From: Paracoccus ravus
GTDB taxonomy: Bacteria; Pseudomonadota; Alphaproteobacteria; Rhodobacterales; Rhodobacteraceae
DNA: 64,000 nt
Assembly (NCBI RefSeq): GCF_004522175.1
Contig: NZ_SDEB01000016.1
Span: 32,421-96,420, forward strand
Direction: 5' to 3'
The notes under the pieces are model-generated. The model was not told the origin of the DNA and did no database searches. It saw only the letters and a list, made by a program, of their open reading frames with translations. Made by a program: the position numbers and the translations under genes. This document shows positions 43,033 through 51,414 of this stretch, one piece after another (the first letter of the stretch is position 1; every line of letters begins with the position of its first letter).

Positions 43033-43777
43033 TCAGGTCCGCAAGGACCAGTTTCTGGGGGGGCAGGTCCATATTCTTCAGCCCGCTGCCGGATACCGCT
43101 CGGGGGCAGATGCGGTAATGCTGGCGGCCGCCTGTCCCGCCGCGCCGGGCGAAAGCGTTCTGGAACTGGGCTGCGGGGCAGGGGTCGCGCTGCTCTGCGT
43201 CGCGGCGCGCGTGCCCGGATTGGCCCTTGCCGGTCTGGAACTCCAACCCGCATACGCCGATCTGGCGCGCGAGAATGCGGCGGCCAACGGGTTTCAGGCG
43301 CGGATCTTTCAGGGCGATCTTGCCCTGATGCCACCTGCGCTCAAGGCCGAGAATTTCGACCATGTCATCGCCAATCCGCCCTATTTCAGCGGCGGGACGG
43401 TCGCGGCCGAGGATGGTCGCGGCACGGCGCGGCATGAAGATACGCCCCTGACCGTCTGGATCGACGCCGGGTTGCGCCGTCTCAAGCCGGGCGGAAGCCT
43501 GACGGTGATTCACCGCGCCGACCGGCTCGCTGGCATTCTGGGCGCGCTTTCGGACCGCGCCGGGGGGATCACGATCCTGCCAGTCAGCGCGCGGCAAGGG
43601 CGTGAGGCGGGGCGTGTGATCGTTCAGGCCCGCAAGGGCGCGAGAGCACCTTCGCGGCTGCTTTTCCCCTTTGTCATGCATGCAAAACCGTCACATTTGA
43701 CCGATGGCGAGGATCTGACCGAGCGGGCTCACGCCGTCCTGAGGCAGGGTGTCGCACTCAACCTCCGGGAGGGGTAA
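43019..43777 (+). CDS. tRNA1(Val) (adenine-37-N6)-methyltransferase-like protein
   Basis: This SAM-dependent methyltransferase of the TrmN6/YfiC group (252 residues) has a SAM-binding VLELGCGAGVALLCVAAR, acidic LAGLELQPAY, and the catalytic HVIANPPYF (NPPY, typical of N6-adenine methylation). The N-terminal QPAAGYRSGADAVMLAAACP is characteristic of the family. Two tandem ATGs at 43019 and 43022 both overlap the DUF2007 stop. Substrate tRNA is inferred from family similarity. Confidence 0.85.
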   Translation: MMGFDQVRKDQFLGGQVHILQPAAGYRSGADAVMLAAACPAAPGESVLELGCGAGVALLCVAARVPGLALAGLELQPAYADLARENAAANGFQARIFQGDLALMPPALKAENFDHVIANPPYFSGGTVAAEDGRGTARHEDTPLTVWIDAGLRRLKPGGSLTVIHRADRLAGILGALSDRAGGITILPVSARQGREAGRVIVQARKGARAPSRLLFPFVMHAKPSHLTDGEDLTERAHAVLRQGVALNLREG

Positions 43778-43848
43778 TTTCCGATGACATTGCGACGATT
43801 CTGTGATGCAATCCGATCTCGTTCGATCAATCCAAGAGGAGGACGACA

Positions 43849-44013
43849 ATGACGGTTGAATCCCATGTTCAGGAGCTTCGCCGCAAACATCAGTCACTTT
43901 CCGATCAGATCGAGGCCGCCGCGCGCTGCCCCGGAATGGACGATCTTTCGATCGCAAAAATGAAAAAGGAAAAGTTGCGCCTCAAGGAGGAGATCACGCG
44001 CCTGACGCATTAG
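43849..44013 (+). CDS. DUF465 (YdcH-like) small protein
   Basis: This 54-residue, highly charged and probably coiled-coil protein is preceded by AGAGGAGG seven bases before ATG 43849. The sequence pattern MTVESHVQELRRKHQSL, then MDDLSIAKMKKEKLRLKEEI matches the short DUF465 family common in proteobacteria. Function unknown. It stands alone and ends before a terminator shared with phaB. Confidence 0.85.
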   Translation: MTVESHVQELRRKHQSLSDQIEAAARCPGMDDLSIAKMKKEKLRLKEEITRLTH

Positions 44014-44049
44014 GCGTCGCCGGATCATCGACACGGATTTCAGACGGAA

Positions 44050-44083
44050 AACGGCCCGCACAGTGATGCGGGCCGTTCTTGTT
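44050..44083. terminator. Bidirectional terminator between DUF465 gene and phaB
   Basis: ACGGCCCGCA (44051-44060), loop CAGTGA, TGCGGGCCGT (44067-44076), then TCTTGTTT. The preceding GGAAAA gives a T-rich tail on the other strand. It lies between convergent genes. Confidence 0.85.
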
Positions 44084-44096
44084 TCGCACAAGCGAA

Positions 44097-44822
44097 TCAG
44101 ACGAAATACTGCCCGCCATTGGCGGAGATCGTCGAGCCGGTGATGAAGCCCGCATCCTCCGAGGCCAGAAACACCACGCAGCGTGCGATTTCCTCCGGTT
44201 CGCCCAAGCGACCCACCGGGATTTGCGGGATGATCCGTTCGTTCAGGACCTTCTCGTCGATCGCGCGGACCATTTCGGTTCCTATATAGCCCGGACAGAC
44301 CGCATTCACGGTGATACCCGCCCGGGCGCCTTCCTGCGCCAGGGCCTTGGTGAAGCCGATATCGCCCGCCTTGGCCGCAGAGTAATTCGCCTGCCCGGCC
44401 TGACCCTTTTGGCCGTTGATGGAGCTGATATTGATCACGCGGCCGAATTTGCGGTCGCGCATCCCGCTCCAGACCGGATGGGTCATGTTGAAAAGGCCGG
44501 TCAGATTGGTGTCGATGACTTCCTTCCATTGCGCGGGCGTCATCTTGTGGAACATCCCGTCGCGGGTGATGCCGGCATTGTTCACCAGCACCGAGATCGG
44601 GCCCATTTCCTCTTCGACCTGGCCGATGCCCGCAACGCAGGCATCATAATCCGCGACCGACCATTTGAAGGTCTTGATCCCGGTCTCTTCGGTAAAGGCG
44701 CGCGCGGCATCGTCATTCCCTGCGTAATTTGCGGCAACCTCATAGCCCGCAGCTTTCAATGCTTTCGAAATGGCCGCGCCGATGCCACGCGAGCCGCCAG
44801 TTACCAATGCAATCCTTGCCAT
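44097..44822 (-). CDS. phaB: Acetoacetyl-CoA reductase
   Basis: PhaB reduces acetoacetyl-CoA to (R)-3-hydroxybutyryl-CoA with NADPH, the second step of polyhydroxybutyrate synthesis. The 241-residue short-chain dehydrogenase has TGGSRGIG (8-15), NNAG, catalytic Ser in INISSINGQKGQAGQ and Tyr-x3-Lys in NYSAAKAG, plus the PhaB-type ending FITGSTISANGGQYFV. It lies 82 bases downstream of phaA. No PHA synthase is in the window. Confidence 0.94.
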   Translation of the reverse strand: MARIALVTGGSRGIGAAISKALKAAGYEVAANYAGNDDAARAFTEETGIKTFKWSVADYDACVAGIGQVEEEMGPISVLVNNAGITRDGMFHKMTPAQWKEVIDTNLTGLFNMTHPVWSGMRDRKFGRVINISSINGQKGQAGQANYSAAKAGDIGFTKALAQEGARAGITVNAVCPGYIGTEMVRAIDEKVLNERIIPQIPVGRLGEPEEIARCVVFLASEDAGFITGSTISANGGQYFV

Positions 44823-44904
44823 CTGTCCCCCCTCAGGAATTCGGCCGAGAATTTATGTAATCGTAAGGAAGATCGGCGCGCAAGATAATTGCGCGCCACT
44901 CTTG

Positions 44905-46080
44905 TTACGGCCGTTCGACACAGAGCGCGACGCCCATGCCGCCGCCAATGCAGAGCGTGGCAAGGCCCTTTTTCGCGTCGCGGCGCTTCATCTCGAACAG
45001 CAGCGTATTCAAGATCCGCGCGCCCGAGGCGCCGATCGGGTGGCCGATCGCGATCGCGCCGCCATTCACGTTCACGATCGCCGGATCCCAGCCCATGTCC
45101 TTGTTGACGGCGCAGGCCTGGGCGGCAAAGGCCTCGTTCGCCTCGACCAGATCAAGATCGGCCACTGACCAGCCTGCCTTTTTCAGCGCCATGCGGCTTG
45201 CCGGGATCGGGCCGCTGCCCATGATCGAGGGATCGACGCCCGCCGTGGCATAAGACGCGATACGCGCCAAGGGAGTCAGTCCGCGCCGCGCCGCCTCATC
45301 CTCGGACATCACGATCAGCGCCGCCGCGCCGTCATTCAGGCCCGAGGCGTTCCCGGCCGTGACAGTGCCCTCCTTGGTAAAGGCGGGGCGCAGCTTCGCC
45401 ATCGCCTCAATCGTCGCGCCGTGGCGGATATATTCATCCGCGTCGATGACAATGTCGCCCTTGCGCGATTTGACCGTGACCGGGGCGATCTCATCTGCGA
45501 AACGGCCAGCCTTCTGCGCGGCCTCGGCCTTATTTTGCGAGGCGACGGCGAATTCGTCCTGAGCGGCGCGCGAGATTTCCCATTTGGCAGCCACATTCTC
45601 GGCGGTCTGGCCCATGTGGTAATCGTTGAACGCGTCCCAGAGCCCGTCACGGATCATCGTGTCGAGCATTTTCATATCGCCCATTTTCTGGCCGGCGCGG
45701 ATATAGGCGGCATGGGTCGCAAGCGACATGGATTCCTGCCCGCCCGCGACGACGATGCTGGCATCGCCCAGAATCACCTGCTGAGCGGCCAATGCGACGG
45801 TGCGCAGCCCCGAGCCGCAGACCTGATTGATCAGCCAGGCGGGCGATTCCTTGGGCAGGCCCGCCGCGATATGCGCTTGGCGCGCGGGGTTCTGGCCTTG
45901 GGCGGCGGTCAGCACCTGACCGAAAATGGTTTCGGAGACCTCGGCCGCGTCAATGCCTGCGCGCTCCAGCACGGCTCTGATCGCCACGGCTCCGAGTTCA
46001 TGGGCCGGCGTATTGGCGAAACCCCCGAGAAAGCTGCCCACGGGCGTTCGCGCGGCGGCCACGATTACGGCTTTGGTCAT
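44905..46080 (-). CDS. phaA: Acetyl-CoA acetyltransferase (beta-ketothiolase)
   Basis: PhaA condenses two acetyl-CoA to acetoacetyl-CoA. The 391-residue thiolase has the acyl-accepting Cys88 ([12 protein letters not shown]), His in [14 protein letters not shown] and the second cysteine in [11 protein letters not shown]. Typical length and ends. It is upstream of phaB on the same strand, so the pair supplies precursors for polyhydroxybutyrate. Confidence 0.95.
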   Translation of the reverse strand: MTKAVIVAAARTPVGSFLGGFANTPAHELGAVAIRAVLERAGIDAAEVSETIFGQVLTAAQGQNPARQAHIAAGLPKESPAWLINQVCGSGLRTVALAAQQVILGDASIVVAGGQESMSLATHAAYIRAGQKMGDMKMLDTMIRDGLWDAFNDYHMGQTAENVAAKWEISRAAQDEFAVASQNKAEAAQKAGRFADEIAPVTVKSRKGDIVIDADEYIRHGATIEAMAKLRPAFTKEGTVTAGNASGLNDGAAALIVMSEDEAARRGLTPLARIASYATAGVDPSIMGSGPIPASRMALKKAGWSVADLDLVEANEAFAAQACAVNKDMGWDPAIVNVNGGAIAIGHPIGASGARILNTLLFEMKRRDAKKGLATLCIGGGMGVALCVERP

Positions 46081-46216
46081 GTCAGACTCCTTCCAACGAT
46101 CCCTGAATGGCTGGGTCGGGGCCGACAGTTTCGGGAATGTGCCGTAACGTCAAGTGGTCAGGAAACGCGCAGGTCCGGCCTTGGGACGCCGCCGGGTTTC
46201 TGGGCTTCTGCCCCGG

Positions 46217-47044
46217 TCACCCGCGTTCGGCCCGGGCATTTGGGGCGCGCCATGGCGGCACGATGGTCGGAGCGCCGAAATAATAGCCCTGCATGCAATC
46301 GACGCCCATATCGATCAGAAAAGCCGCGTCATCAGCGGTTTCCACGGCCTCGGCCACGGTGAACATGTCGAAGTGATGGGCGATGGACTGGAGTGCGCGG
46401 GCCAGAACTTGGTTGTCGCGCTGCAGGGCAATCTCGCGGATGAACTGCCCGTCGATCTTGATCATGTCAAAGCAGAAATCGCGCAGATAGCGGAATGAAG
46501 TATAGCCCGCGCCGAAATCATCCAGCGCGAAACTGACGCCCTGGGACTGCAATTCATGCATGAAGGGTCCGACCACCTCGGGCAGTCCCATGGCCGAGCT
46601 TTCGGTGACTTCGAGAATCAGCCTTTCCGCCAGCCGGGGGTCCTTGCCGATTCCCTCGCGCAAGAGCCGCAGCCAGGCGGGATAGCCGATCGATCGGGCC
46701 GACATGTTGATCGAGAGGCGCAGTGACGGCTCATCGGCCAGCGCGCGTAGTCCAAGTGACAGGGACAGGCAGTCGATCTGACGCCCCAGTTCCGTCGTTT
46801 CCGCCAGTGCCATGAAATCGCGCAGCGGCACGATGCGCCCGGTCTCGTCGATGATCCGGATCAGCCCTTCGTGAAATGCGGTCAGTTCGGTCCGTTCGGA
46901 TTGCACCACCGGCTGATAGGCCAGCACCGCGTCGCCCCGCTCGACCGCGCGTCGCACCGTGGCCATGGTCATGCGTGATTTCTGGTCGATGGCGAAATCC
47001 AGCGGCGAGCCGAATTCCGGTCGGGTCTCGAATTGTTCTGTCAT
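46217..47044 (-). CDS. Stand-alone EAL-domain protein (cyclic-di-GMP phosphodiesterase)
   Basis: This 275-residue protein consists almost entirely of an EAL domain that would hydrolyse c-di-GMP to pGpG. The signature EAL is HEG here (Glu59 kept, neighbours changed). Other catalytic or metal residues are present: Asn113, Glu145 (LEVTES), Asp175-Asp176 (DDFGAGYTSFRYL), Lys196 (IKIDGQF), Glu232 and Glu235 (AEAVET), Gln252 (QGYYFG). There is no GGDEF, sensor or membrane segment. Start MTEQFETRP at 47044 has AGGAG eight bases upstream. Probably active but regulated in trans. Confidence 0.88.
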   Translation of the reverse strand: MTEQFETRPEFGSPLDFAIDQKSRMTMATVRRAVERGDAVLAYQPVVQSERTELTAFHEGLIRIIDETGRIVPLRDFMALAETTELGRQIDCLSLSLGLRALADEPSLRLSINMSARSIGYPAWLRLLREGIGKDPRLAERLILEVTESSAMGLPEVVGPFMHELQSQGVSFALDDFGAGYTSFRYLRDFCFDMIKIDGQFIREIALQRDNQVLARALQSIAHHFDMFTVAEAVETADDAAFLIDMGVDCMQGYYFGAPTIVPPWRAPNARAERG

Positions 47045-47136
47045 GACCAAAGCTCCTGTCGTCCCGGAAACTCTGGCCTTCATCTCCTAAGATCAGGTAA
47101 AACCGGGCAGGTTTCTCAGCTTGAGGTTAACGGATC

Positions 47137-47718
47137 ATGACCGAAAAGGCGCGCTGCGGCTGGTGTGGCACCGACCCGATCTACGTCGCCTATCACGACG
47201 ACGAATGGGGCGTGCCGGAATACGATTCGCGCGCGCTTTGGGAAAAACTGGTCCTCGACGGGTTTCAGGCGGGGCTGAGCTGGATCACCATCCTGCGCAA
47301 GCGCGACGCCTTTCGCGAATGTTTCGAGGGTTTCGATCCCGAGCGCGTCGCGGCTTGGGGCGAGGCTGAAATCGCCCGCGCCCTGCAAAATCCCGGCATC
47401 ATCCGCCATCGCGGCAAGATCGAGGCAACCGTGACCGGCGCGCGCGCCTATCTGGAGATCGAGGCCGCCGAGGGCTTCTCGCCCTTCATCTGGTCCTTCG
47501 TCGGGGGCAAGCCGCTGCAGCAAAGCCGCGCGAGCCTTGCCGACATCCCCGCGAAATCCCCCGAATCCGAGGCCATGGCCAAGGAACTCAAGAAGCGCGG
47601 TTTCAAATTCTGCGGGCCGGTCATCACCTATGCCTTCATGCAGGCTTGTGGGCTGGTGAACGACCATATCGCGACCTGCCCAAGCCATGCCAAGGTCAGG
47701 GCGCTGTCGCCTGCCTGA
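47137..47718 (+). CDS. tag: DNA-3-methyladenine glycosylase I
   Basis: Tag excises 3-methyladenine from alkylated DNA. The 193-residue protein carries the N-terminal zinc and base-binding motif CGWCGTDPIYVAYHDDEWG, the helix-hairpin-helix-like region, and a late GPVITYAFMQACGLVNDHI with C-x-H zinc ligands near the end (CPSH). Its last 23 bases overlap the convergent TlpA-like gene. Confidence 0.95.
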   Translation: MTEKARCGWCGTDPIYVAYHDDEWGVPEYDSRALWEKLVLDGFQAGLSWITILRKRDAFRECFEGFDPERVAAWGEAEIARALQNPGIIRHRGKIEATVTGARAYLEIEAAEGFSPFIWSFVGGKPLQQSRASLADIPAKSPESEAMAKELKKRGFKFCGPVITYAFMQACGLVNDHIATCPSHAKVRALSPA

Positions 47719-48241
47719 TCAGGGCCTTGGCAGCATCAGAGGACCAATCGGCGCCGCCGATCAGCCTTGCGATCTCGCGGCCTTCGCGGTCAATCAGCAC
47801 CGTCACGGGCATGCCCATCACGCCCATCTCGCGGGCGAGCGTCTGGCGCGGGTCGAGAAGAACGGGCAGGTTCTCGACCTTTGCTTCGGTCAGGAATTTC
47901 TTGATCGCGGGCGGGGGGTTGTGGCCCGCAGCAATGGCCACGACCTGAAACTCCTCACTGCCCAACTCGGCTTGCAGGGCGTCGAGCGAGGGCATTTCCT
48001 CGCGGCAGGGGGCGCACCATGTCGCCCAGAAGTTCAGCAGCACGACCTTGCCGCGATAATCCTTCAGCGAATGGGTGCCGCCTTCGGGGTCGGTGAATTC
48101 GGTCTCTGGGGCCGGGGCCGGTTCGGTCTGTGACAGTTTCGCAAGCGCGCCGTCCTTGAAGGCCTGCCAGTCGATTTCCCCGGCCAAGGCCGAGTTTGCA
48201 CCGATGAGCAGGGCCGTATAAAGAACCAACGAACGCAGCAT
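47696..48241 (-). CDS. TlpA/ResA-type periplasmic thiol:disulfide reductase
   Basis: This 181-residue exported thioredoxin-fold protein has a signal peptide (1-20, ending ANSALA), active site WCAPC within [18 protein letters not shown], and the cis-proline [15 protein letters not shown]. Proteins of this group keep apocytochrome or copper-site cysteines reduced in the periplasm. It is divergent from argH across only 23 bases and overlaps the end of tag. The specific client is unknown. Confidence 0.9.
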   Translation of the reverse strand: MLRSLVLYTALLIGANSALAGEIDWQAFKDGALAKLSQTEPAPAPETEFTDPEGGTHSLKDYRGKVVLLNFWATWCAPCREEMPSLDALQAELGSEEFQVVAIAAGHNPPPAIKKFLTEAKVENLPVLLDPRQTLAREMGVMGMPVTVLIDREGREIARLIGGADWSSDAAKALIRQATAP

Positions 48242-48264
48242 TTCATCCCCCCGAAGGACCAGCC

Positions 48265-49674
48265 ATGACCGAGCAGCCCGCCAGCACCGCCAACCAGATG
48301 TGGGGTGGACGTTTCGCCGCCGGGCCGGACGCGATCATGGAGGCAATCAACGCCTCGATCGGATTCGACCAGCGGCTCTATGCCCAGGATATCCGGGGCA
48401 GCCGCGCCCATGCGGCGATGCTGGCCGCACAAGGCATCATCAGCAGTAGCGATGCCGAGGCGATCGGGGAAGGCCTTCTCACGGTCTTGTCAGAGATCGA
48501 GAAGGGCGGCTTCCCGTTCTCGACCGCGCTGGAAGACATTCACATGAATGTGGAATCGCGCCTGAAAGAGATCATCGGCGAACCGGCGGGGCGGCTGCAT
48601 ACCGCGCGTTCGCGCAATGACCAGGTTGCGACCGATTTCCGCCTTTGGGTGCGCGACCAATGCGACGCCGCAATTGAGGGCCTCGACGCGCTGATCCGGG
48701 CCGCGCTAGGCCAAGCTGAGAAGGGCGCGGATTGGGTCATGCCCGGTTTCACCCATCTGCAGACAGCGCAGCCGGTGACCTGGGGCCATCATATGATGGC
48801 TTATGTCGAGATGTTTGGCCGGGACCTGTCGCGCTTCCGCGATGCCCGCAAGCGCATGAACGAATCCCCGCTGGGCGCGGCGGCTCTGGCCGGGACCGGT
48901 TTCCCGATCGACCGCCACGCGACCGCCGAGGCGCTGGGCTTCGACCGGCCTATGGCGAACAGCCTCGACGCCGTCAGCGACCGTGATTTCGCGCTGGAAT
49001 ACCTGTCGAGCGCGGCGATCTGCGCCGTCCACCTGTCGCGCCTCGCCGAAGAGCTGGTGATCTGGTCCTCGGCGCAGTTCCGTTTCGTGACCATGTCGGA
49101 CCGCTTCTCGACCGGCTCGTCGATCATGCCGCAGAAGAAGAACCCCGATGCCGCCGAACTGATCCGCGCCAAGATCGGGCGGATTCTGGGGGCTGCCGTC
49201 GCGCTGTTCGTGGTGATGAAGGGCCTGCCGCTGGCCTATTCCAAGGACATGCAGGAAGACAAAGAGCAGGTTTTCGACGCCGCCGATAACCTGATGATCG
49301 CGCTCGCCGCGATGACCGGGATGCTGTCGGACCTGACCGCCAATCGCGACCGGCTGGAAGCGGCCGCCGGTTCGGGCTTCTCGACCGCGACGGATCTGGC
49401 CGATTGGCTGGTGCGCGAGGCGGGGCTGCCCTTCCGCGATGCCCACCACGCCACCGGCGCGCTGGTTGCAATAGCCGAGAAATCGGGCGTCGATCTGCCG
49501 GAACTGACGCTGGAACAGATGCAATCGGTCAATCCGGCGATCACCGAGGATATTTTCAACGTGCTGGGCGTGCATAATTCCGTCGCCTCGCGCATGTCCT
49601 ATGGCGGCACCGCGCCCGTGCAGGTCCGCGCCCAGATCGCACGCTGGACCGAGCTTCTTGGGGAAAAAGCATGA
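48265..49674 (+). CDS. argH: Argininosuccinate lyase
   Basis: ArgH splits argininosuccinate to arginine and fumarate, the last step of arginine synthesis. The 469-residue fumarase-superfamily enzyme shows [42 protein letters not shown], the [17 protein letters not shown] block and the mobile signature loop [12 protein letters not shown]. It heads a tightly overlapped unit with a small lipoprotein, DUF2834 and lysA, linking arginine and lysine biosynthesis in one message. The argG gene is not in the window. Confidence 0.96.
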   Translation: MTEQPASTANQMWGGRFAAGPDAIMEAINASIGFDQRLYAQDIRGSRAHAAMLAAQGIISSSDAEAIGEGLLTVLSEIEKGGFPFSTALEDIHMNVESRLKEIIGEPAGRLHTARSRNDQVATDFRLWVRDQCDAAIEGLDALIRAALGQAEKGADWVMPGFTHLQTAQPVTWGHHMMAYVEMFGRDLSRFRDARKRMNESPLGAAALAGTGFPIDRHATAEALGFDRPMANSLDAVSDRDFALEYLSSAAICAVHLSRLAEELVIWSSAQFRFVTMSDRFSTGSSIMPQKKNPDAAELIRAKIGRILGAAVALFVVMKGLPLAYSKDMQEDKEQVFDAADNLMIALAAMTGMLSDLTANRDRLEAAAGSGFSTATDLADWLVREAGLPFRDAHHATGALVAIAEKSGVDLPELTLEQMQSVNPAITEDIFNVLGVHNSVASRMSYGGTAPVQVRAQIARWTELLGEKA

Positions 49675-49823
49675 CCCAAACGATGCTGCTGGCGCTTGTT
49701 GCGCTGATGCTGGCGACATTGGCGGCTTGCGGCGTGGACGGTCCTCCGACCCGCCCCGAGCCGTCTGAGCCGGGCGTTCATTTCAGCGGAGAGGCGCGCG
49801 TCGGTGTCGTCTCGTCGCTCTGA
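49671..49823 (+). CDS. Small lipoprotein (LptM/YifL-like position)
   Basis: This is a 50-residue precursor. Residues 1-20 form a lipoprotein signal with lipobox TLAAC (Cys20). A short Pro/Glu-rich tail beginning [14 protein letters not shown] follows. ATG 49671 overlaps the argH stop by four bases. Similar tiny lipoproteins are often encoded between argH and lysA in proteobacteria; in E. coli, LptM (YifL), encoded near dapF, assists LptD maturation. Equivalence is inferred from position and size only. Confidence 0.75.
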   Translation: MTQTMLLALVALMLATLAACGVDGPPTRPEPSEPGVHFSGEARVGVVSSL

Positions 49824-50079
49824 TCTGACGCCGCTGCGGCTGGTCTGGCTGGCGCTTGCCGCTATAGGCGCGGGCGTGGCGCTGTGGCGGGGCGAGACCC
49901 TGTGGCAGAGCGCCTCGGGGACCGAGATCGTGGCCCAGATCGCCCTTGGCCTCTGGTGCATGGTCGAGACGATGGTGCGCCGCAACTGGGCGGCTTTCCT
50001 TACCTTTCCTGCGTTGGCGCTAGGCATCGGCTCTGCGCTGCCGCTTTATCTTTTCATCCGCTCTCGCAGGATCACCTGA
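49804..50079 (+). CDS. DUF2834-like small membrane protein
   Basis: This 91-residue integral membrane protein has three hydrophobic segments (LVWLALAAIGAGVALW, IVAQIALGLWCMVE and FLTFPALALGIGSALPLYLFI), the last with a pattern typical of DUF2834. It starts with GTG 49804, overlapping the lipoprotein gene by 20 bases, and its stop overlaps the lysA ATG (TGATG). Function unknown. Confidence 0.75.
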   Translation: MSSRRSDLTPLRLVWLALAAIGAGVALWRGETLWQSASGTEIVAQIALGLWCMVETMVRRNWAAFLTFPALALGIGSALPLYLFIRSRRIT

Positions 50080-51344
50080 TGGATCACTTCAATTACGTCG
50101 ATGGCGTGCTTCATGCCGAGGACGTGCCCCTGACCCGCATCGCGGCCGAGGTCGGCACCCCGGTCTATGTCTATTCGACCGCGACCCTGACCCGCCATTT
50201 CAAGCTGTTCCAGCAGGCGCTTGACTGGACCGATCACCTTGTCTGCTTCGCGGTCAAGTCGAACTCGAATTTGGCCGTCTTGAAGGTGCTGGGCGATCTG
50301 GGCGCGGGCATGGATATCGTCTCGGCGGGCGAATATGCCCGGGCCAAGGCGGCGGGCGTGCCGGGCGAACGCATCGTCTTTTCGGGCGTCGGCAAGACCG
50401 CGGCCGAGATGCGCATGGTGCTGGAGGGCGGCATCCGCCAGTTCAACGTCGAATCCGAACCCGAGATGGAATTGCTTTCGGAAGTCGCGGCCTCGATGGG
50501 CCTGCGCGCGCCGATTGCTGTCCGCGTGAACCCGGATGTTGACGCGAAGACCCATGAAAAGATCGCGACCGGCAAATCGGAAAACAAATTCGGCATTCCG
50601 ATTGCCAAAGCCCGCGAGGTCTATGCCCGCGCCGCTGCCCTGCCGGGGATCGAGGTCGTCGGTATCGACATGCATATCGGCAGCCAGTTGACCGATCTGG
50701 AACCCTACCGCCTGGCCTATGCCAAGATGGCCGAACTGACCCGCGCGCTGCGCGCCGACGGGCACGACATCCGCCGCCTCGACATGGGGGGCGGCCTCGG
50801 CATTCCCTATCGTCGCGACAACAATGCGCCGCCTTTGCCGATCGAATACGGCAAGGTGATCCGCGACGCGGTCGGCGATCTTGGCTGCGAGATCGAGATC
50901 GAGCCGGGGCGCAATATCTCGGGCAATGCGGGCATCCTGCTGTCCTCGGTGATCTACCTGAAGGAAGGCGAGGGGCGCGACTTCCTGATCCTCGACGCGG
51001 CGATGAACGACCTGATTCGCCCCGCCATGTATTCCGCGCATCACGACATCGTCCCGGTCGCCGAGCAGGCCCCGGGTGCCGCCGTCGCGCCCTATGACGT
51101 GGTCGGCCCGGTCTGCGAGACCGGCGACACGTTCGAGAAGGCGGTCGAACTGCCTGCTTTGGGGGCAGGGGATCTCGTCGCCCTGCGCTCGGCCGGGGCT
51201 TATGGCGCGGTGATGGCCTCGGAATACAATTCCCGGCCCCTCGTCCCCGAGGTTCTGGTGAACGGGGATCAATTCGCCGTCATTCGGGCGCGACCGACGC
51301 TTGAGGAAATGCTGGGACGCGATACCATTCCGGAATGGTTGTAA
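50079..51344 (+). CDS. lysA: Diaminopimelate decarboxylase
   Basis: LysA decarboxylates meso-diaminopimelate to lysine. The 421-residue PLP enzyme has the Schiff-base lysine in VCFAVKSNSNLAVL, KTHEKIATGKSENKFG, the glycine-rich LDMGGGLGIPYR, EPGRNISGNAGIL and the C-terminal catalytic GPVCETGDTF and SAGAYGAVMASEYNSRP. ATG 50079 overlaps the DUF2834 stop. It is the last gene of the argH-lysA unit. Confidence 0.96.
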   Translation: MDHFNYVDGVLHAEDVPLTRIAAEVGTPVYVYSTATLTRHFKLFQQALDWTDHLVCFAVKSNSNLAVLKVLGDLGAGMDIVSAGEYARAKAAGVPGERIVFSGVGKTAAEMRMVLEGGIRQFNVESEPEMELLSEVAASMGLRAPIAVRVNPDVDAKTHEKIATGKSENKFGIPIAKAREVYARAAALPGIEVVGIDMHIGSQLTDLEPYRLAYAKMAELTRALRADGHDIRRLDMGGGLGIPYRRDNNAPPLPIEYGKVIRDAVGDLGCEIEIEPGRNISGNAGILLSSVIYLKEGEGRDFLILDAAMNDLIRPAMYSAHHDIVPVAEQAPGAAVAPYDVVGPVCETGDTFEKAVELPALGAGDLVALRSAGAYGAVMASEYNSRPLVPEVLVNGDQFAVIRARPTLEEMLGRDTIPEWL

Positions 51345-51414
51345 GCATTCCCATCCGAGACCGCGCCGCCCGGGGGCATCCGCCCGCGGGGGCGCAGACT
51401 TTCCGGCGCGCCCC

